Position numbers and translations under genes: made by a program. From positions 3,534,001 to 3,598,000 of the forward strand of contig JAEILZ010000003.1 in the NCBI GenBank assembly GCA_018873225.1: 64,000 bases of DNA. Reading direction: 5' to 3'. Positions 42,404 through 53,830 of the stretch are shown here, piece after piece. A model generated the notes under the pieces. The model made no database searches and was not told the DNA's origin. It saw only the letters and a list, made by a program, of their open reading frames with translations. Origin of the DNA: [Phialemoniopsis] sp. UDSM-2020 (Eukaryota; Ascomycota; Sordariomycetes; Thyridiales; Thyridiaceae). The first letter of the stretch is position 1. The number at the start of each line of letters is the position of its first letter.

Positions 42404-42543
42404 AGGAAGCAAATGGAAACGTGATAAGCGATAGCTAGGGATGTAAAATAATATCAATTAGGAGTCTAGGACTACATCCAATACATCCAATATAGGGAGG
42501 TGCTTCGCTGCCACAGCCGCGCTCCCACCTATTCCAATGATAT

Positions 42544-43875
42544 CTACAACTCATCATCGGACTCCGTGTCGCTACCTCCGGCAGCAGGAGCTGGCTTTGC
42601 AGGCTCGGCCTTTTTAGCTGGGGGCTTTCCATTACCGAAAGGCAGAGTTCTCCTCGGTGGGGGAGCCTCATTGGATTTGCTCGTGCTACTGCTCTGGGAA
42701 GGTTCTGCATCTTTGGTTGCACGACTGGACCTAGCATTGGGCGGAGGAATGGGTTCAGCATCCTCATCGTCGTCTTCCTCTGGCTCGCTCTCCGTCCGCG
42801 AATCTGCATCAGTAGTCTCGGCATCCTCCTCGAGCTGGTCTTCCTGCTCTTTCGAATCCTGATCGACGTCCATCTTCTCAAAGCCGTCATCCGAATCATC
42901 GTCGTCACTGGGTTCTGCGGCCTTGGCCTTCCGCTTGGGCGCCCGTGCGGTCTTTGCTGCTTTGCCTGCCCTGGTCGACTTGGGTGCCGCCTTGACGGGT
43001 GTTGTGGTCTGCGATTCCTTCTCCTCCTTGATCTCCGGGGTCTTACTGCTCATAGGTCTGCTGAATGACGCATCTGGGTGAGTGGATGCGAGAATGCGTT
43101 GTTGCTCCCGAATCTTGACCTTCTTTTCGTTGAGGAGGTCTCGGAACTTGCCAAACAAGACAGACTCATGGTCTTCCTTGCCGGCGACAAGCTCCTCGAG
43201 CTGAACCCTCAAGTCATTGACGGCGGTTTCCAGTTCGGTAGCCCTAGCATTCGCCTTGGCTAGATCGAGCTTGATCTGACTACGGGATGTGATGGCGGCT
43301 CCGCACCAATCATATAACTCAATTGCCTCATCTTCTTTGTGAGTGAGTGTGAGTGCACCCAGGCGTTGCTGAGGGGTATTCGTCAGCGCTCAATCTGTAG
43401 TACGGGTGTGATCGATGAACAATGGTCTCACGGTGATCCCGGATATCCTCTTTCGGAAGGTGATGGTCAAAGATTCCTCTTCTTGCACAGATGCCGCGGC
43501 CTCGATGTCCTCGACCGGTTCTCCATCCAGGAGGACGGAGGCTAGGATATGCTCCCACTCATCCTGCGAGCAGGGGCAGTTCTTGACCTTCAGTTTGTCC
43601 ACACGATCGTGGCGCACTGCAGTAGCGAGATAATATTGTCAGCTTCTGATATACCACACGTCACGCGACTGAACGGCGGCATGACAATAGGTCTGAGCGG
43701 GATAAGGAGGGCCTGCTAACATACAAGAGATGACATAAGGCGCAGCACCTTCAGTAGCGACGATCTTGAGATTCAAGGGCTTTGAGCCGGAGCCCGTGGA
43801 CGTGACTTCAGCGAGGACAAAGGACCCCTCCTCATCGGACCTTGGGAACCGTAATACGTGAGACTTGTCGGACAT
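42544..43875 (-). CDS. XRCC4: XRCC4-like NHEJ ligase cofactor
   Basis: Three exons, complement(join(42544..43368,43432..43616,43725..43875)), give 386 aa; introns 63 and 108 bp. The N-terminal ~110 residues form the beta-rich XRCC4 head, followed by a long coiled coil (residues ~115-190: KLDLAKANARATELETAV, VLFGKFRDLLNEKKVKIREQ). The C-terminal half is disordered, acidic and Ser-rich, with repeats of Asp/Glu and basic KRKAKAA. XRCC4 dimers bind DNA ligase IV and align broken ends in non-homologous end joining. The FRDLLNEKKVKIREQQR helix is the best family mark. Yeast Lif1 is the functional counterpart. Confidence 0.82.
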
Positions 43876-45926
43876 GGCCGTAGATTGCGGGTTGGATGGT
43901 GACCGGGGTTAGTGTGTCCTGGATGTGCTGGGTTGTGCCAGGAAACCGTGACCCAGAGATCGCAAATCGTGGGGTCGAAATAAAGTGGCATGAAAGAATC
44001 CACAAAACCGGCACCAAGGATGAAACAAGCCCAAGATTGGCAGGATGGCCGAAAATATGAGCGGCCAGAAATCGAGGCACGGTTGATGATAGTCAGAGCT
44101 GAAGAACGGGCCGAGTCGTGGCCAGTGGAGACCTGGCCGTGGCCTCTGGACCTGTCAAAAAACGGCTCAACTGCTATTTTGGGCTGCTGGGTTGGGGTCC
44201 GGCACGTTCATTAGGTGTGGAGGGCGTGTAGATCTAAAGTCTCTCTTTACTTTTAAAAGACTTACTGCTCCGTATGCCAAAAGGGAAGAGTGAGGATCGA
44301 GACTTGCTTCCGATGTCACTAAACCAAATATCAAATGGATATTGAGTCATTCGTAGGTTATATAGATTTTGTGAGTAGGTAACTTGCGGTATCATTTAGG
44401 CCGCTCAGGCAACCACTCTACTAACTACTACCCCATGCTTACAGAAAGTTATCGCAATGCGTTTTAGCAGTCACTTCAATTGACCACTGGTCACCTTTCC
44501 TGGTCTTCTTTCCAAACCATCTCAAAGTTTGTCAAGAACAATTGTATTGTATACAGACAGCCATTGCGTTTGTTTCAACCACTCTAGGGCCAAAAGTATG
44601 CAACCGCATGAAACAACTAGTACACCCACGGAGTAGAGACATCCATGGATGTCAAGGTGTGTGGATTATATGTGGTCCTTCTAGAAGCCAGGATCAGACA
44701 AAGAGATGGAGAGCATAATGTGATCTTCCTTGCTCTTGATTAGGGTGAATTGAATTGATTGCCTTGAAACAAGATGGACTGCGGCCGGTGATGAATGAAA
44801 AAGAGGGGTGAGGACTGAAGCACGCGTCGCGTTCGCGTTTTTTTGCCTCGTCAGCTTGAGCCTTCTTCCAATCAGCCCTCGCTAAGCATCGCACCAGCCC
44901 CCGCTTAAAAAACATCACGTGATGCGCCCACACAATTCAAGGTGAGACAGAATCGACGCTTCACTGGCATGCGGAAACGGTGACGGCCAGAGCTCCACTA
45001 GCAGCTGCGCACCTTAATTTGTATGGGAGTCTGCTAAGGAGACTCGGATCGCTCTCTAAACTTGCCTTAGTGCCCGTCCCCCGCCGCCAAAAAGAAAGCT
45101 CCCGCCCGCCCCAGGTGACCACCCGAGCTCCATCGCTCACCAAAATCCCCCCCAACCTCTCGCAAAAGTTCCCACGGCCACCCCCTGCAACGCCGTAAAC
45201 TTGTACGAGGCCACCCAAGAATCCACCATTCATCCAGCCATCTTTTCACACCACACCGTAAATCAATTCGCATCTCCTACCAAGATTTACCCTCGTCAAC
45301 CCACTCAACCCTCAAATCAAGGAAGGAAAAAAAATAAAACTCCTACATCGTCATCCTCTCCTTTGTCGGCTGCAGTTATTTCTGTCGCTCACTTGGTCGA
45401 GACGTGGAGGACAGCAACATCTTCTTTGGTTTCTCGATAGCAGCAACTTTGTCACGGACCTCGCATCTCTCTCTCACCTTCCCCCCAAATTCGCACCATA
45501 TACCTCCCCCGAGCCATATTCGCTACTCCGCCTTTTCCCTCGACATCAGCCTACGATCAATTCACTACGACCGGCAAAAAACCTCTACGAAAAGAAATTC
45601 GTCGACATTTCAACTACTTGCGCGGACGGTTCCTCTATTCCGCGCGGTCGACCTTTTCTTTCTGTCGCTGTAGTCACGATATTATTTGATTCGCAGCCTA
45701 CATCGCTGCAAACGACCACACCAATCTCTCTCGTCACTCCGAGCACTTACCCTCTTCGTGGCCTGCGAGGTCTTTGTCGAACGACTATGAATCCTCATCA
45801 CTGACCCCGCTACCCTCGTTGTCACCATTTCCAGTCGCCATTTTGCGACACCTTGACCGCACATCATACTACAAGCGATCCTTGTAGTCTCGCCAATCAA
45901 ATTTCGGTCACCCACGCAACGTCACA
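43876..45926. other. Long divergent promoter, XRCC4 / BYR4
   Basis: About 2.05 kb without a supported gene. The half next to BYR4 (from ~45,000) is pyrimidine-rich and probably a long transcribed leader. An E-box palindrome lies at 44913-44924. Confidence 0.55.
44913..44924. promoter_or_regulatory. 12-bp palindrome with CACGTG E-box
   Basis: CATCACGTGATG is a perfect palindrome centred on CACGTG, the core of fungal bHLH factors such as Cbf1/Pho4. It lies about 1.0 kb from each of the XRCC4 and BYR4 starts. Binding is inferred. Confidence 0.4.
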
Positions 45927-48900
45927 ATGGAGACTTTGCGCCTCAAACCACGCCAACCCGTTCAAGACGAGGTCGAGAACTGGGACGATGACGACTTCAT
46001 GATTGAAGCCGACGATCTCAACTTCCGCAACTCTCTTGCCTCGTCTGCCAACGCCCCGTCACACCGACGTGACTCCCACTCGTCTTTCCGATCTGACCTC
46101 GACTCCATTCATGGAGAGGAGGAGAAGCAGGTTCACCTTCCCGGAGACGACGAGAAGTCTACTCTGGATGCTATTGCCGCTGCCGAAAACGCCGGCATTC
46201 CCATTCCCCGCAATGTCCCACCCTCGGCCTTGATGGGCGGTACCATCAAACGCCTCGGTGGCCGTAAGATCAAGAAGATCTTCCAGGAAGACTGGGGCGA
46301 GGACCTGGAGCTGCCCGAGCAGGGCCAGGCCCTCAACATTAAGCCCCAGGATGGCTCCAAGTTCCCTGAGGTACTTCGACAGGTTAGCGGCTCGTCGACC
46401 TACACCAGCCCTTCCAAGCCATCTATCTTGTCTCCTATCATGCCCCAGGAGGAGCTCAAGATTGCCAAGAAGACTGCCCCCATTGCACCCATCAATCTTG
46501 ACCGTTTCAAGGACAACGATGATGATGACGACTTCTTCGGCGACGGATCAGCCACTATCAAGGCTCCCAAGTTCCGCTCGCCGGCCAAACCCATCTCGTT
46601 GATCACTCCCCCTACCCCGCAGAAGAAGTCTGACGGAGATGTCGAGGATGACTTCGAGCAAGGCTTGGAGCTGCCCTCTGATGGCAAGCTCAAGCTGTCG
46701 AACCGCAGAGAGATCCCCAAGACTCCCTCGACCAATGGTTTGGACGACTTTGACTGGGGCGAGGGCAGCCTCGGCACCCGCTTTGGCGGTACTCGCCGTG
46801 ATGGCCGCTCCAACCGCAGCTCCGAAATCTCGGCTCTCAGCCCGAGCATCGCTAGCTCCATCACAGCTGAGAGCGAAGATGAGACCTTTGATGGTCTCGT
46901 TCTGCCCAGCGGCCCGCTCAACCTGGGTGAGAGACTGCAGAAGCGCCGACAGAGCCGCTCTCCGGCTCGTGCTGGCGAGCAGTCGCAGCAGCGTTCCCCT
47001 ACTAAGCAAGCACAGCCGTTGCAAGTCAAGCAGCAGCAGCAGCCGCAAGCTGAGGCAGACCGCGATGACTTCCTGGCTGGCCTCGACATTGGTGACGGCG
47101 AAGTCTTCAACTCGGCCAAGCTGACACTGCACCGCAACCTCAAGATCAAGGAGACTCGCCCTGCCAGCCCTTCCAGGCCCAAGGCTGCCGTCTCTTTGAC
47201 ATTCACCAACAAGCCTATGCCTGTCACCTCCCGCCTCCCGCGGCCTATGATCAGCCATGAGCGTAGTCACACTGCCACTTCACTAGAGCCCGTCTCAGAG
47301 AGCGGTGGTCCTATCTACAACATGGGCCGACGATCGCAGTCACGTCTCGGCCACTCAGCTCAGTCGTCTATCTCGAGCATCCCCACCCCCACCACTCCAT
47401 CCTCTGCACAGTCGATGCCTCCCTCCACCCCGCGTCGCCGAGAGGTCAACCAGAAGTCTTCGGCTGTCTCTCTTCGACCTGAGCCTACGACCACTAGTGC
47501 ACAGCTCCTGCGTCTCAAACGCTCCTTGCCCGTGATGCGTCCTCCGCAGTCACCCGCTCGTCCCGCCACGACTACTCGAGGCTACGAGCGACCCCCGTCT
47601 AGAAGCGACATGGGCCACCGCCCACAGTCTTCGCTGCGGCCCAAGACTCCGGTCGAGCGAACAAGCGCGGGCATCGAGAGCGCTGCCGCTCAGGCTCGTC
47701 GCAAGCCTTTCCTGCCTGCGGGCGCTTCGGCCTCGCAGTCTCACCACATTAGTGCTAAGACCTCTCGCACTTTCCGTCGCCATGACTCTGACACGATCGT
47801 TGACTTCCGGCCCAACTCCCGAGCTGTATCGCGATCGACGATGCGCTCCCCGAGTCCTTCCAAGAAGCACCGCAGCGTGGAGAAGATCGTCCAGGAGAAC
47901 TGGGCCCAGCTTAGCAAGCCGCGCCGCCAGCGACAATTTGGAGACGGCCACGAGCTTGATGGCTTCGATGACCTGCCCACCTCCACGCAGACCGAGGCTA
48001 GATTCATCCGTCAGCCTGTCATGGCGGGACCCAAGGCACAAATCCGAAGCAAGGTTTACCAGAACATTCTTCCTGATAGAACCAACACGCCGACTCCTCT
48101 GACCCCCTCTACGACCACTGAGCACCTGCCCCATTTCGCTAGGGACACGACCGCGAGTCGTATCAACAGGGAGGCTGCTCTGGCTCAACGTGCTACCTCC
48201 AATAGCGGTCCCCTTGCACCCCTGACTACGCAGCGTGTTGCTCAGCTGTCCTCGACCAGGAACTACAACCTTCCCTACTCGAGCGTGCGCTCCAAGAAGA
48301 CTCCGCGCAAGCCGGTCCAGCTGAAGCCCCACTTGATCTCAAACCTCAATGCCCACAAGGAGCCAAAGAGTACGTCTACACAGCATCCATCCTCTCCTCG
48401 CCCTCAGCATACTAACAATGTCTCTTTAGCCCAAAACGGTATGTTCTACAACCCAGAGACCATGCGCTGGGAGGGCAACGAGAACGCGCTGTCAGGCTTT
48501 GATGCTCCCGCGTCCTCGCCGTCCACGGCCTCGATGCCGCCCAACATGCTGCGCGAGAGGGAGAACGCTACTCCCCGTCCTGCCTTGATCACGCCCATTG
48601 GCGCCACCAAGGGTGTTCAGGTTGTGGGCGGCATGGTCTTTGACCCACAGAACATGTGCTGGCTCAAGGTCGGCGCTCAAGGATCTAACAGGTCCGAGGG
48701 CGGTGACACCATGGATGGCTTCAATGCCATCGACGACGACGACGATGTCTTCAAGGACATTCCGGATCTTGACGACAACAACGGCGACTCGACCGAAGTC
48801 GGCCACGGCGGCCGGGTCAGCGACATCAAGGATGACTGGCTCGTCGGCGAGGAGTTTGACGTTGGTCCCGAGTTCATCCGTCGCCAACGCGAGGAGGAGG

Positions 48901-48998
48901 ACCGATGGAAGAAGAAGTGCGAGAAGTGGCTCAATTTTGAGGATCGTGATCGTACCACCTGGGCATGGACCATTCGCGACCTTGCCTGCGCGATCTGA
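45927..48998 (+). CDS. BYR4: Byr4/Bfa1-like scaffold of the Spg1 GAP
   Basis: Two exons, join(45927..48369,48430..48998), give 1,003 aa. The 60-bp intron has a GTACGT donor, ACTAAC branch and TTTAG; it is a multiple of three and has no stop, so retention would add 20 residues. The N-terminus METLRLKPRQPVQDEVENWDDDDF, the repeated acidic DDFEQGLELPSDGKL-type motifs (LELPEQG, LVLPSGPLNLGERL), and the C-terminal block GVQVVGGMVFDPQNMCWLK...DDWLVGEEFDVGPEFIRRQREE identify Byr4. Byr4 binds the Rab-like GTPase Spg1/Tem1 and the GAP Cdc16/Bub2 at spindle pole bodies, and so restrains septation. The middle is long, Ser/Pro/Arg-rich and disordered, with many CDK-type sites. MOB1 in this window acts further down the same pathway. 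Confidence 0.92.
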   Translation: METLRLKPRQPVQDEVENWDDDDFMIEADDLNFRNSLASSANAPSHRRDSHSSFRSDLDSIHGEEEKQVHLPGDDEKSTLDAIAAAENAGIPIPRNVPPSALMGGTIKRLGGRKIKKIFQEDWGEDLELPEQGQALNIKPQDGSKFPEVLRQVSGSSTYTSPSKPSILSPIMPQEELKIAKKTAPIAPINLDRFKDNDDDDDFFGDGSATIKAPKFRSPAKPISLITPPTPQKKSDGDVEDDFEQGLELPSDGKLKLSNRREIPKTPSTNGLDDFDWGEGSLGTRFGGTRRDGRSNRSSEISALSPSIASSITAESEDETFDGLVLPSGPLNLGERLQKRRQSRSPARAGEQSQQRSPTKQAQPLQVKQQQQPQAEADRDDFLAGLDIGDGEVFNSAKLTLHRNLKIKETRPASPSRPKAAVSLTFTNKPMPVTSRLPRPMISHERSHTATSLEPVSESGGPIYNMGRRSQSRLGHSAQSSISSIPTPTTPSSAQSMPPSTPRRREVNQKSSAVSLRPEPTTTSAQLLRLKRSLPVMRPPQSPARPATTTRGYERPPSRSDMGHRPQSSLRPKTPVERTSAGIESAAAQARRKPFLPAGASASQSHHISAKTSRTFRRHDSDTIVDFRPNSRAVSRSTMRSPSPSKKHRSVEKIVQENWAQLSKPRRQRQFGDGHELDGFDDLPTSTQTEARFIRQPVMAGPKAQIRSKVYQNILPDRTNTPTPLTPSTTTEHLPHFARDTTASRINREAALAQRATSNSGPLAPLTTQRVAQLSSTRNYNLPYSSVRSKKTPRKPVQLKPHLISNLNAHKEPKSTSTQHPSSPRPQHTNNVSLAQNGMFYNPETMRWEGNENALSGFDAPASSPSTASMPPNMLRERENATPRPALITPIGATKGVQVVGGMVFDPQNMCWLKVGAQGSNRSEGGDTMDGFNAIDDDDDVFKDIPDLDDNNGDSTEVGHGGRVSDIKDDWLVGEEFDVGPEFIRRQREEEDRWKKKCEKWLNFEDRDRTTWAWTIRDLACAI

Positions 48999-50293
48999 TC
49001 CTTCACAAAGAGCTTTCATCTTCATCTACTCTCGACCCGACATACACACACCACACCACCTTGTCTTTATTCTGATCCTCTTCGAGGGATTCGATTTGCA
49101 TTTTACATCTTTTTTAATGCCTTTTCTGTTTTTGTACCATCATCTTTTTACACGCACTGTACAACAGCGATGTCATGACGGAAACCAAACACGACATTAC
49201 GGATTGCATCACGAGCGCGAAAAAAAAAGCTCGTGCAACATGGGAGGGAATGGACCAATTGCATAGAAAAGGGGCCATGATATGGGATCTGGACGGCTGG
49301 GCATCATCGGTGGTGCCAGCCCGGAGCACATACGTATCCCGCTGCACATAGAAGGCCCGCATTGGGGAGTGTCAAGGCACCCCCCTTGGTTACGGCTGTG
49401 GCTCGGCTTGGGTTTCTCATGACTGGATGGTTTATGACTGGATTATGATTATTTTTCTGGCTGTTGATTATGGCTTGATACCTCTGATGACGGCGGATTT
49501 GGAAAGGAACAGGATGTTGCAGTAGCCTGGATCAAGAGTAATAGACGGAGAGAAGTGTAGTGGTAGTTGAAAAGGAGAAATTTCTATCAAAAGCAGCGTA
49601 TCTTTGTGATTATGTGTCGACGAAAGTTGTGAGTCTAAGACTACTTGAGATTAAAGGGAAAGTCGACATTCAATTTAAGAGAAGCTCCGCGAAGCCCTCG
49701 GTCGTACGCATGACAGACAATCTAATGCTGGTTCAGAGTCGAAGTCGGGATTTCTGACAGGCAGCTCAATGCATCGATGGCTTCAACGTGCTAGATGTGC
49801 TTGCTTGCCGAACTCGGCATAATCAAACAACTTTGTCGTGTTTTCTTGGAGAATATCTCCTGACTATTTAGAGGCCATCAAAATTGTACCATGGATATCA
49901 ATTTGTGACAATGGACGGCTACTACCGCGAGCCACGTTGTTGACCCAAGCTAGCAAGAGTCGTGGTCAAGCTTGGGGTAGAAATGGTTTCAGTGCTATCG
50001 TGCGAGTTGTGGAGTGGGGATGATCCAGACCAACATCTGGCTATGCCCCGCTAGCATAACCTCCAACCTTGCAACCTCACCCTCGCAGCCTTGTCAAGCA
50101 ACGATCATAGACATCTTGCTCTCCCCCAGCCTAGCTGAACTCGACCTCAGTAGCACAGCTGTCGACCGATTTTTGAGACAGACTCACACAACAGACGATA
50201 ACACCCAGCACCAGCTGAGCAGAGCATACAGCGCACCCAGCCATCAGTCCATCACTCATCCACCCAAAGCTCCCCCACGACACAACGGCCACA
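48999..50293. other. Intergenic, BYR4 3' / GET5 promoter
   Basis: About 1.3 kb between tandem plus-strand genes. It contains an inverted repeat 49210-49235 in the likely BYR4 3' UTR. No gene is supported. Confidence 0.55.
49210..49235 (+). repeat. 7-bp inverted repeat around an A-run
   Basis: CACGAGC and GCTCGTG enclose 12 nt that include nine A residues. It lies 212 bp after the BYR4 stop, so it probably sits in the 3' UTR as a hairpin with an A-rich loop. Confidence 0.4.
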
Positions 50294-51083
50294 ATGTCCG
50301 AAGTATCCTTTGCGAAAAGCTTCCTCGCGAGCGTCGACTCGCGCCCGCGCAAGCTGTCGGCAGAGCACGTCGAGGACCCGCGCTCCTTCCCCGCCCGCGC
50401 ACCCGTACGTCTTTCTATCTCTCCTCCCCTTATCCCCATCCTACCCCTACACCCCCATCCCGCACCGCATTAGCTAACACTCTCCCTCCCCCGGGGGCAA
50501 CAAACAGTATATCCTCCCGCGCAACCCAAAACCCATGTCCAAGCCCCAGGGCGCCGCCCGCCCGGCGCCGGGGCAGGAGCCCTCCATCACGGTGACGATC
50601 CGGGCCCTGCGCGCGGGCGACGCCGAGGCGATCCGCCTGCCGCCGCAGCCGGCGGGCACGTCGCTGCTCGACATCAAGTCGGGCGTCGCGGAGCGCCTGT
50701 CGCTGCCGCAGAACAAGGTGCGCATCCTGCACAAGAAGAAGCCCGTCGCCGACTCCAAGGTGCTCAAGGACCTCGTGGCGCCCGGCGAGAGCGCGCTCGA
50801 GCTGTCGGTCATGATCATGGGCGGAGGCGCTGCGCCTGCTGCCAGTGCCGGTGCTGGTGCTACGTCTACGTCTACGTCTACGTCGTCGCCGCCTCCACCT
50901 GCCGCCGGAGGAGAGGACGTCGTGGGCCGGACTACGGCCGGTGGACCGACGGGTCTGGCCGTTGTGGAGGCCCCCGAATTCTGGAACGACCTGCGCGGGT
51001 TCTTGCTGCAGAGGGTGCGGGATGAGAAGGTGACGGATGAGGTGTTTAGCTTGTTCTTGCGGTCTTGGGAGGAGAGGTCCTGA
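50294..51083 (+). CDS. GET5: Get5/Mdy2-like ubiquitin-like protein
   Basis: Two exons, join(50294..50404,50508..51083), give 228 aa; the intron is 103 bp. The N-terminal FAKSFLASVDSRPRKLSAEH segment resembles the Get4-binding region; residues ~60-128 form a ubiquitin-like fold (ITVTIRALRAGDAEAIRLP, the hydrophobic-patch region VRILHKKKPVAD, LELSVMIMGGG); the C-terminal EFWNDLRGFLLQRVRDEKV...FLRSWEE helices resemble the homodimerisation domain. Get5 links Get4 to Sgt2 and hands tail-anchored proteins to Get3 for ER insertion. A (TACGTC)4 run encodes the Ser/Thr linker. Exon 2 is very GC-rich. The alternative label in ascomycetes is 'cell-cycle control medial ring component'. Confidence 0.75.
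50861..50884 (+). repeat. (TACGTC)4 hexanucleotide repeat in GET5
   Basis: Four perfect units within the coding sequence, encoding alternating Thr and Ser in the linker between the ubiquitin-like and C-terminal domains. Copy changes keep the frame. Confidence 0.85.
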
Positions 51084-51554
51084 AGGGCGAGACCAGAGGT
51101 AGCGTGTGGTGGTGACCAGGGGTTGGCAGAAGAGTACGCATATCGAGGTCATACAAGATAGACAATAACGGTCACGGATAGACGAGGCATCTTCCATAGA
51201 AGAAACGTGGGCAAACATCAAGGTCTACATTCCAGGAGGCTCCGATCTAAGAGTTGAATCAAAATCCGCCGACAGGATACCTTATCCATGGAAAACGTGA
51301 TTTCTTTTTTGAATTGTCGCGCATGCCCACGGGAGAAATTAATGTGTGAGACAAAATCCACCTGGCCCTCCATGCCCCTCGCGGGACCTGCCGCCGCATC
51401 ACCGGTTCCATCCCAGCGCCCCTCCGTATAGGTTTTTCATGACAGTCATGAGTTCGACGAGACGAGTGTCCTCCGCAGATGTCTCTGACTTTCGAGGACC
51501 ACAGCGGTTCTCTCGAGGGTGTAAGGGTGTGCAATGCACACCTGGCCGACCAGC
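51084..51554. other. Convergent 3' intergenic region
   Basis: About 470 bp between the GET5-like and cofilin stops; probable 3' UTRs only. Confidence 0.6.
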
Positions 51555-52624
51555 TTAAGCCAGACCCTTGCTCACAGTCTTCAGCACCGTGTCGTACTCG
51601 ATGTCGTCGGCGTCGTTGGCCTGCAGCTCGGTGGCAATGCCGTTGAGTGATCGCTTCAGGGCCTCCTTGGAAGAGGCGTAGATCATCTTGGCCTAGATAG
51701 GGGATGACAATAAGTATCTTGCCTCAATCTCCTAGATAAAGAACCTTGTGGGCTCACCTTGATACCGGCATCATCCGGGGACCAGGCGAGGAAGGTGATC
51801 TTGTTTCTGTGAATGTGTCAGTCCCTGGTATGGGAGAGTCTCTGAGAATCTCAGAACTTACCGCTCACCCTCGCCGGAAGCAAGGCTGTACTCAAAGTCA
51901 TAGACGGCGTAGCGGGGGCCCTTGCCCTCCTTACCCTGCGAGAAGGATGGTGCGTCAGCTTCCATGCGATTCCAAAAAGCTCGCTATCTCCAAGATGACA
52001 TTGACACCCGGCCCCGTCTTCGGAGCCCAGCTTTAAGAGGGGCGACTCTTGAGAGGGCAGAGGATTCGGCCGACATGGCATGTCAAGAGAAAGAGGAGAG
52101 TGTGCGCATACCGACTTGTCCTTGGAGGTGGCGGTAATGAGCTTCTCGCGGAAGTTCTCCCAGTCCTTGTCGGCGGAAGCCTCCTCGACGACAATCTCCT
52201 TGTTGTCGTCGGACAGCTTGTAGATGATGTACTTGTACTTCTTGGCCAGCTTGAGGTCGTTGTAGGCCGTTATGCACTCTTGCGAGACGGAAGCACTGTA
52301 GGGAAAAGGCGGGGCAGGTCAGTTATTGCGGTTCCCTTTGCTCATTTCTTCGATCCCAGAAGCATTGCGCACGTCTCCCGCCGACCCGACGAGCTTCCAG
52401 GAGCTTCCAGCCAGCTACAGTCCTCAGGAAATAATTGGCGGCGGCGGTGGACAGGTAGCGGAGGGAGGAGCGTGGAAAGCCGTGAGAGGGCGGGAGACGG
52501 CGGGGTTGCGGGCGGGATGGGCAGGGCAGGGCAGGTCTACTACTAACCCGGATTGAGACTGTGAGACAGGAGAGTTAGTAGGACGACACTTGGTTGAGAC
52601 AGGATCCTGATGCAGTCTTACCAT
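51555..52624 (-). CDS. COF1: Cofilin (ADF), actin-severing protein
   Basis: Six coding exons, complement(join(51555..51692,51758..51806,51862..51935,52112..52295,52548..52558,52622..52624)), give 152 aa, standard for fungal cofilin. The first coding exon is only ATG and the second is 11 nt (TCTCAATCCGG), giving MSQSGASVSQE; introns are 65, 55, 176, 252 and 63 bp. The ADF fold is complete: LKLAKKYKYIIYKLSDDN, RYAVYDFEYSLASGEGERNK, and the actin-binding helix FLAWSPDDAGIKAKMIYASSK. Ser at residue 4 is the site regulated by phosphorylation in other cofilins. Cofilin severs and depolymerises ADP-actin filaments and drives endocytosis and tip growth. Five introns in 152 codons is the highest density in the window. 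Confidence 0.95.
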
Positions 52625-53830
52625 GATGGCGGTGTATGCGCGAGGTTTGTCACTCGGAGGTGTTGAGGGGAGTGGTGTGTGTATGTGTGAAAGTTGGTCA
52701 AGAAACGCTTCTGATTGCGAAGGGGGAGAGAAGGTCAGTCAAGTCAGTTGAGAAACGTTGAAGAAGGGAAGAAGTGGGGGTGGGCACGACGACGCAATCG
52801 GGATAAGAGGGAAGAGGGACGAGGGAGCTCTGTTTATTTAGGGTGCCTTTTTACAGAGGAGAGAGGGCAAAAAGGGCAGCCTGTGCTAGGCTGCTGCTTG
52901 TTTCTACTGGGCTTGGGCAGTTAACTGGGTACACTTTTGGACCTACTTCTTTTTTTGAGGCTGTGTGCTAACAAGAACAAGAGCAAATGCAGGAAAGGCT
53001 GCAGAAAAATAAAATAATTTGATCGTCACGGGGGAACAGGGAGCGATCGGAGGAGAAGGGGTTTTTATGTGGTGATTGATTGGAGAAAAGGACTCGTGTG
53101 ATTGAGCAGTCCCAAGTAACAAAGACCAGGCCTGGATGAGTGAGGTGAGGGGGGCACGAGAGGGGAGGTGACTGAATGAGGGAATCCCAAACAATGCGAC
53201 GGAGCCCAAGCAACGCCCGCCAGAGTTGAACCCCACCATCCATCAGCCCAGCGTCAGGAAATATCTTGGCTAAACCCCCGTCCACGTCGTCTTGTCTGGT
53301 GAGACCAGCACAGCACACCAAGATAGCCAAGTCACTAGGTATACGCAAGGCTACGATATTCCCAAAACAAAATCAATTGGAGGCATCGGGTGGGGATCCA
53401 TCCAAGTAATGGCGACTCGTCATCAGGGGCAACATCTCGCTACCCAGGCAGATAGATTATCACAGTATCTACAGTACATCTTTCTCGTTGCCTTGCACCA
53501 TGCACACCTCGTTTCTTGTACTCTTTTCATTTCATTCTTTTCTTTGCTTCTCTCTCTCTAACTTGATCGTGGCAGGTAGTATACAAGAGCGCCCAGCCCA
53601 TGCTGTACGGGGGAATAAACGCAAAAGAAGCTATAAACACAGAGCCGCGCAAGAGGTTAGAGGGGAGATTAGTACATGTACATGGGCCATATGCCTTCCC
53701 ACCTTTTTGGTAGTAAAATCAAACTCCAGACCCAGATGCCCATCCCTAGTCCAGACAAATGCGGTAATACATCAAGAGACACTCAAGTCTCTCTCTAGTT
53801 TTTCTCGTTCTTTCGTCATCCCAGGCAGCC
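52625..53830. other. Intergenic, cofilin promoter / HSP60 3' UTR
   Basis: About 1.2 kb. It contains a GT-rich stretch near 52,675-52,695 and ordinary sequence after it. No gene supported. Confidence 0.55.

Noticed and set aside
46400..47270. Antisense frames of 240-275 codons inside BYR4
   Set aside because: Low-complexity mirror of the Ser/Pro-rich BYR4 region; BYR4 is clearly the gene.
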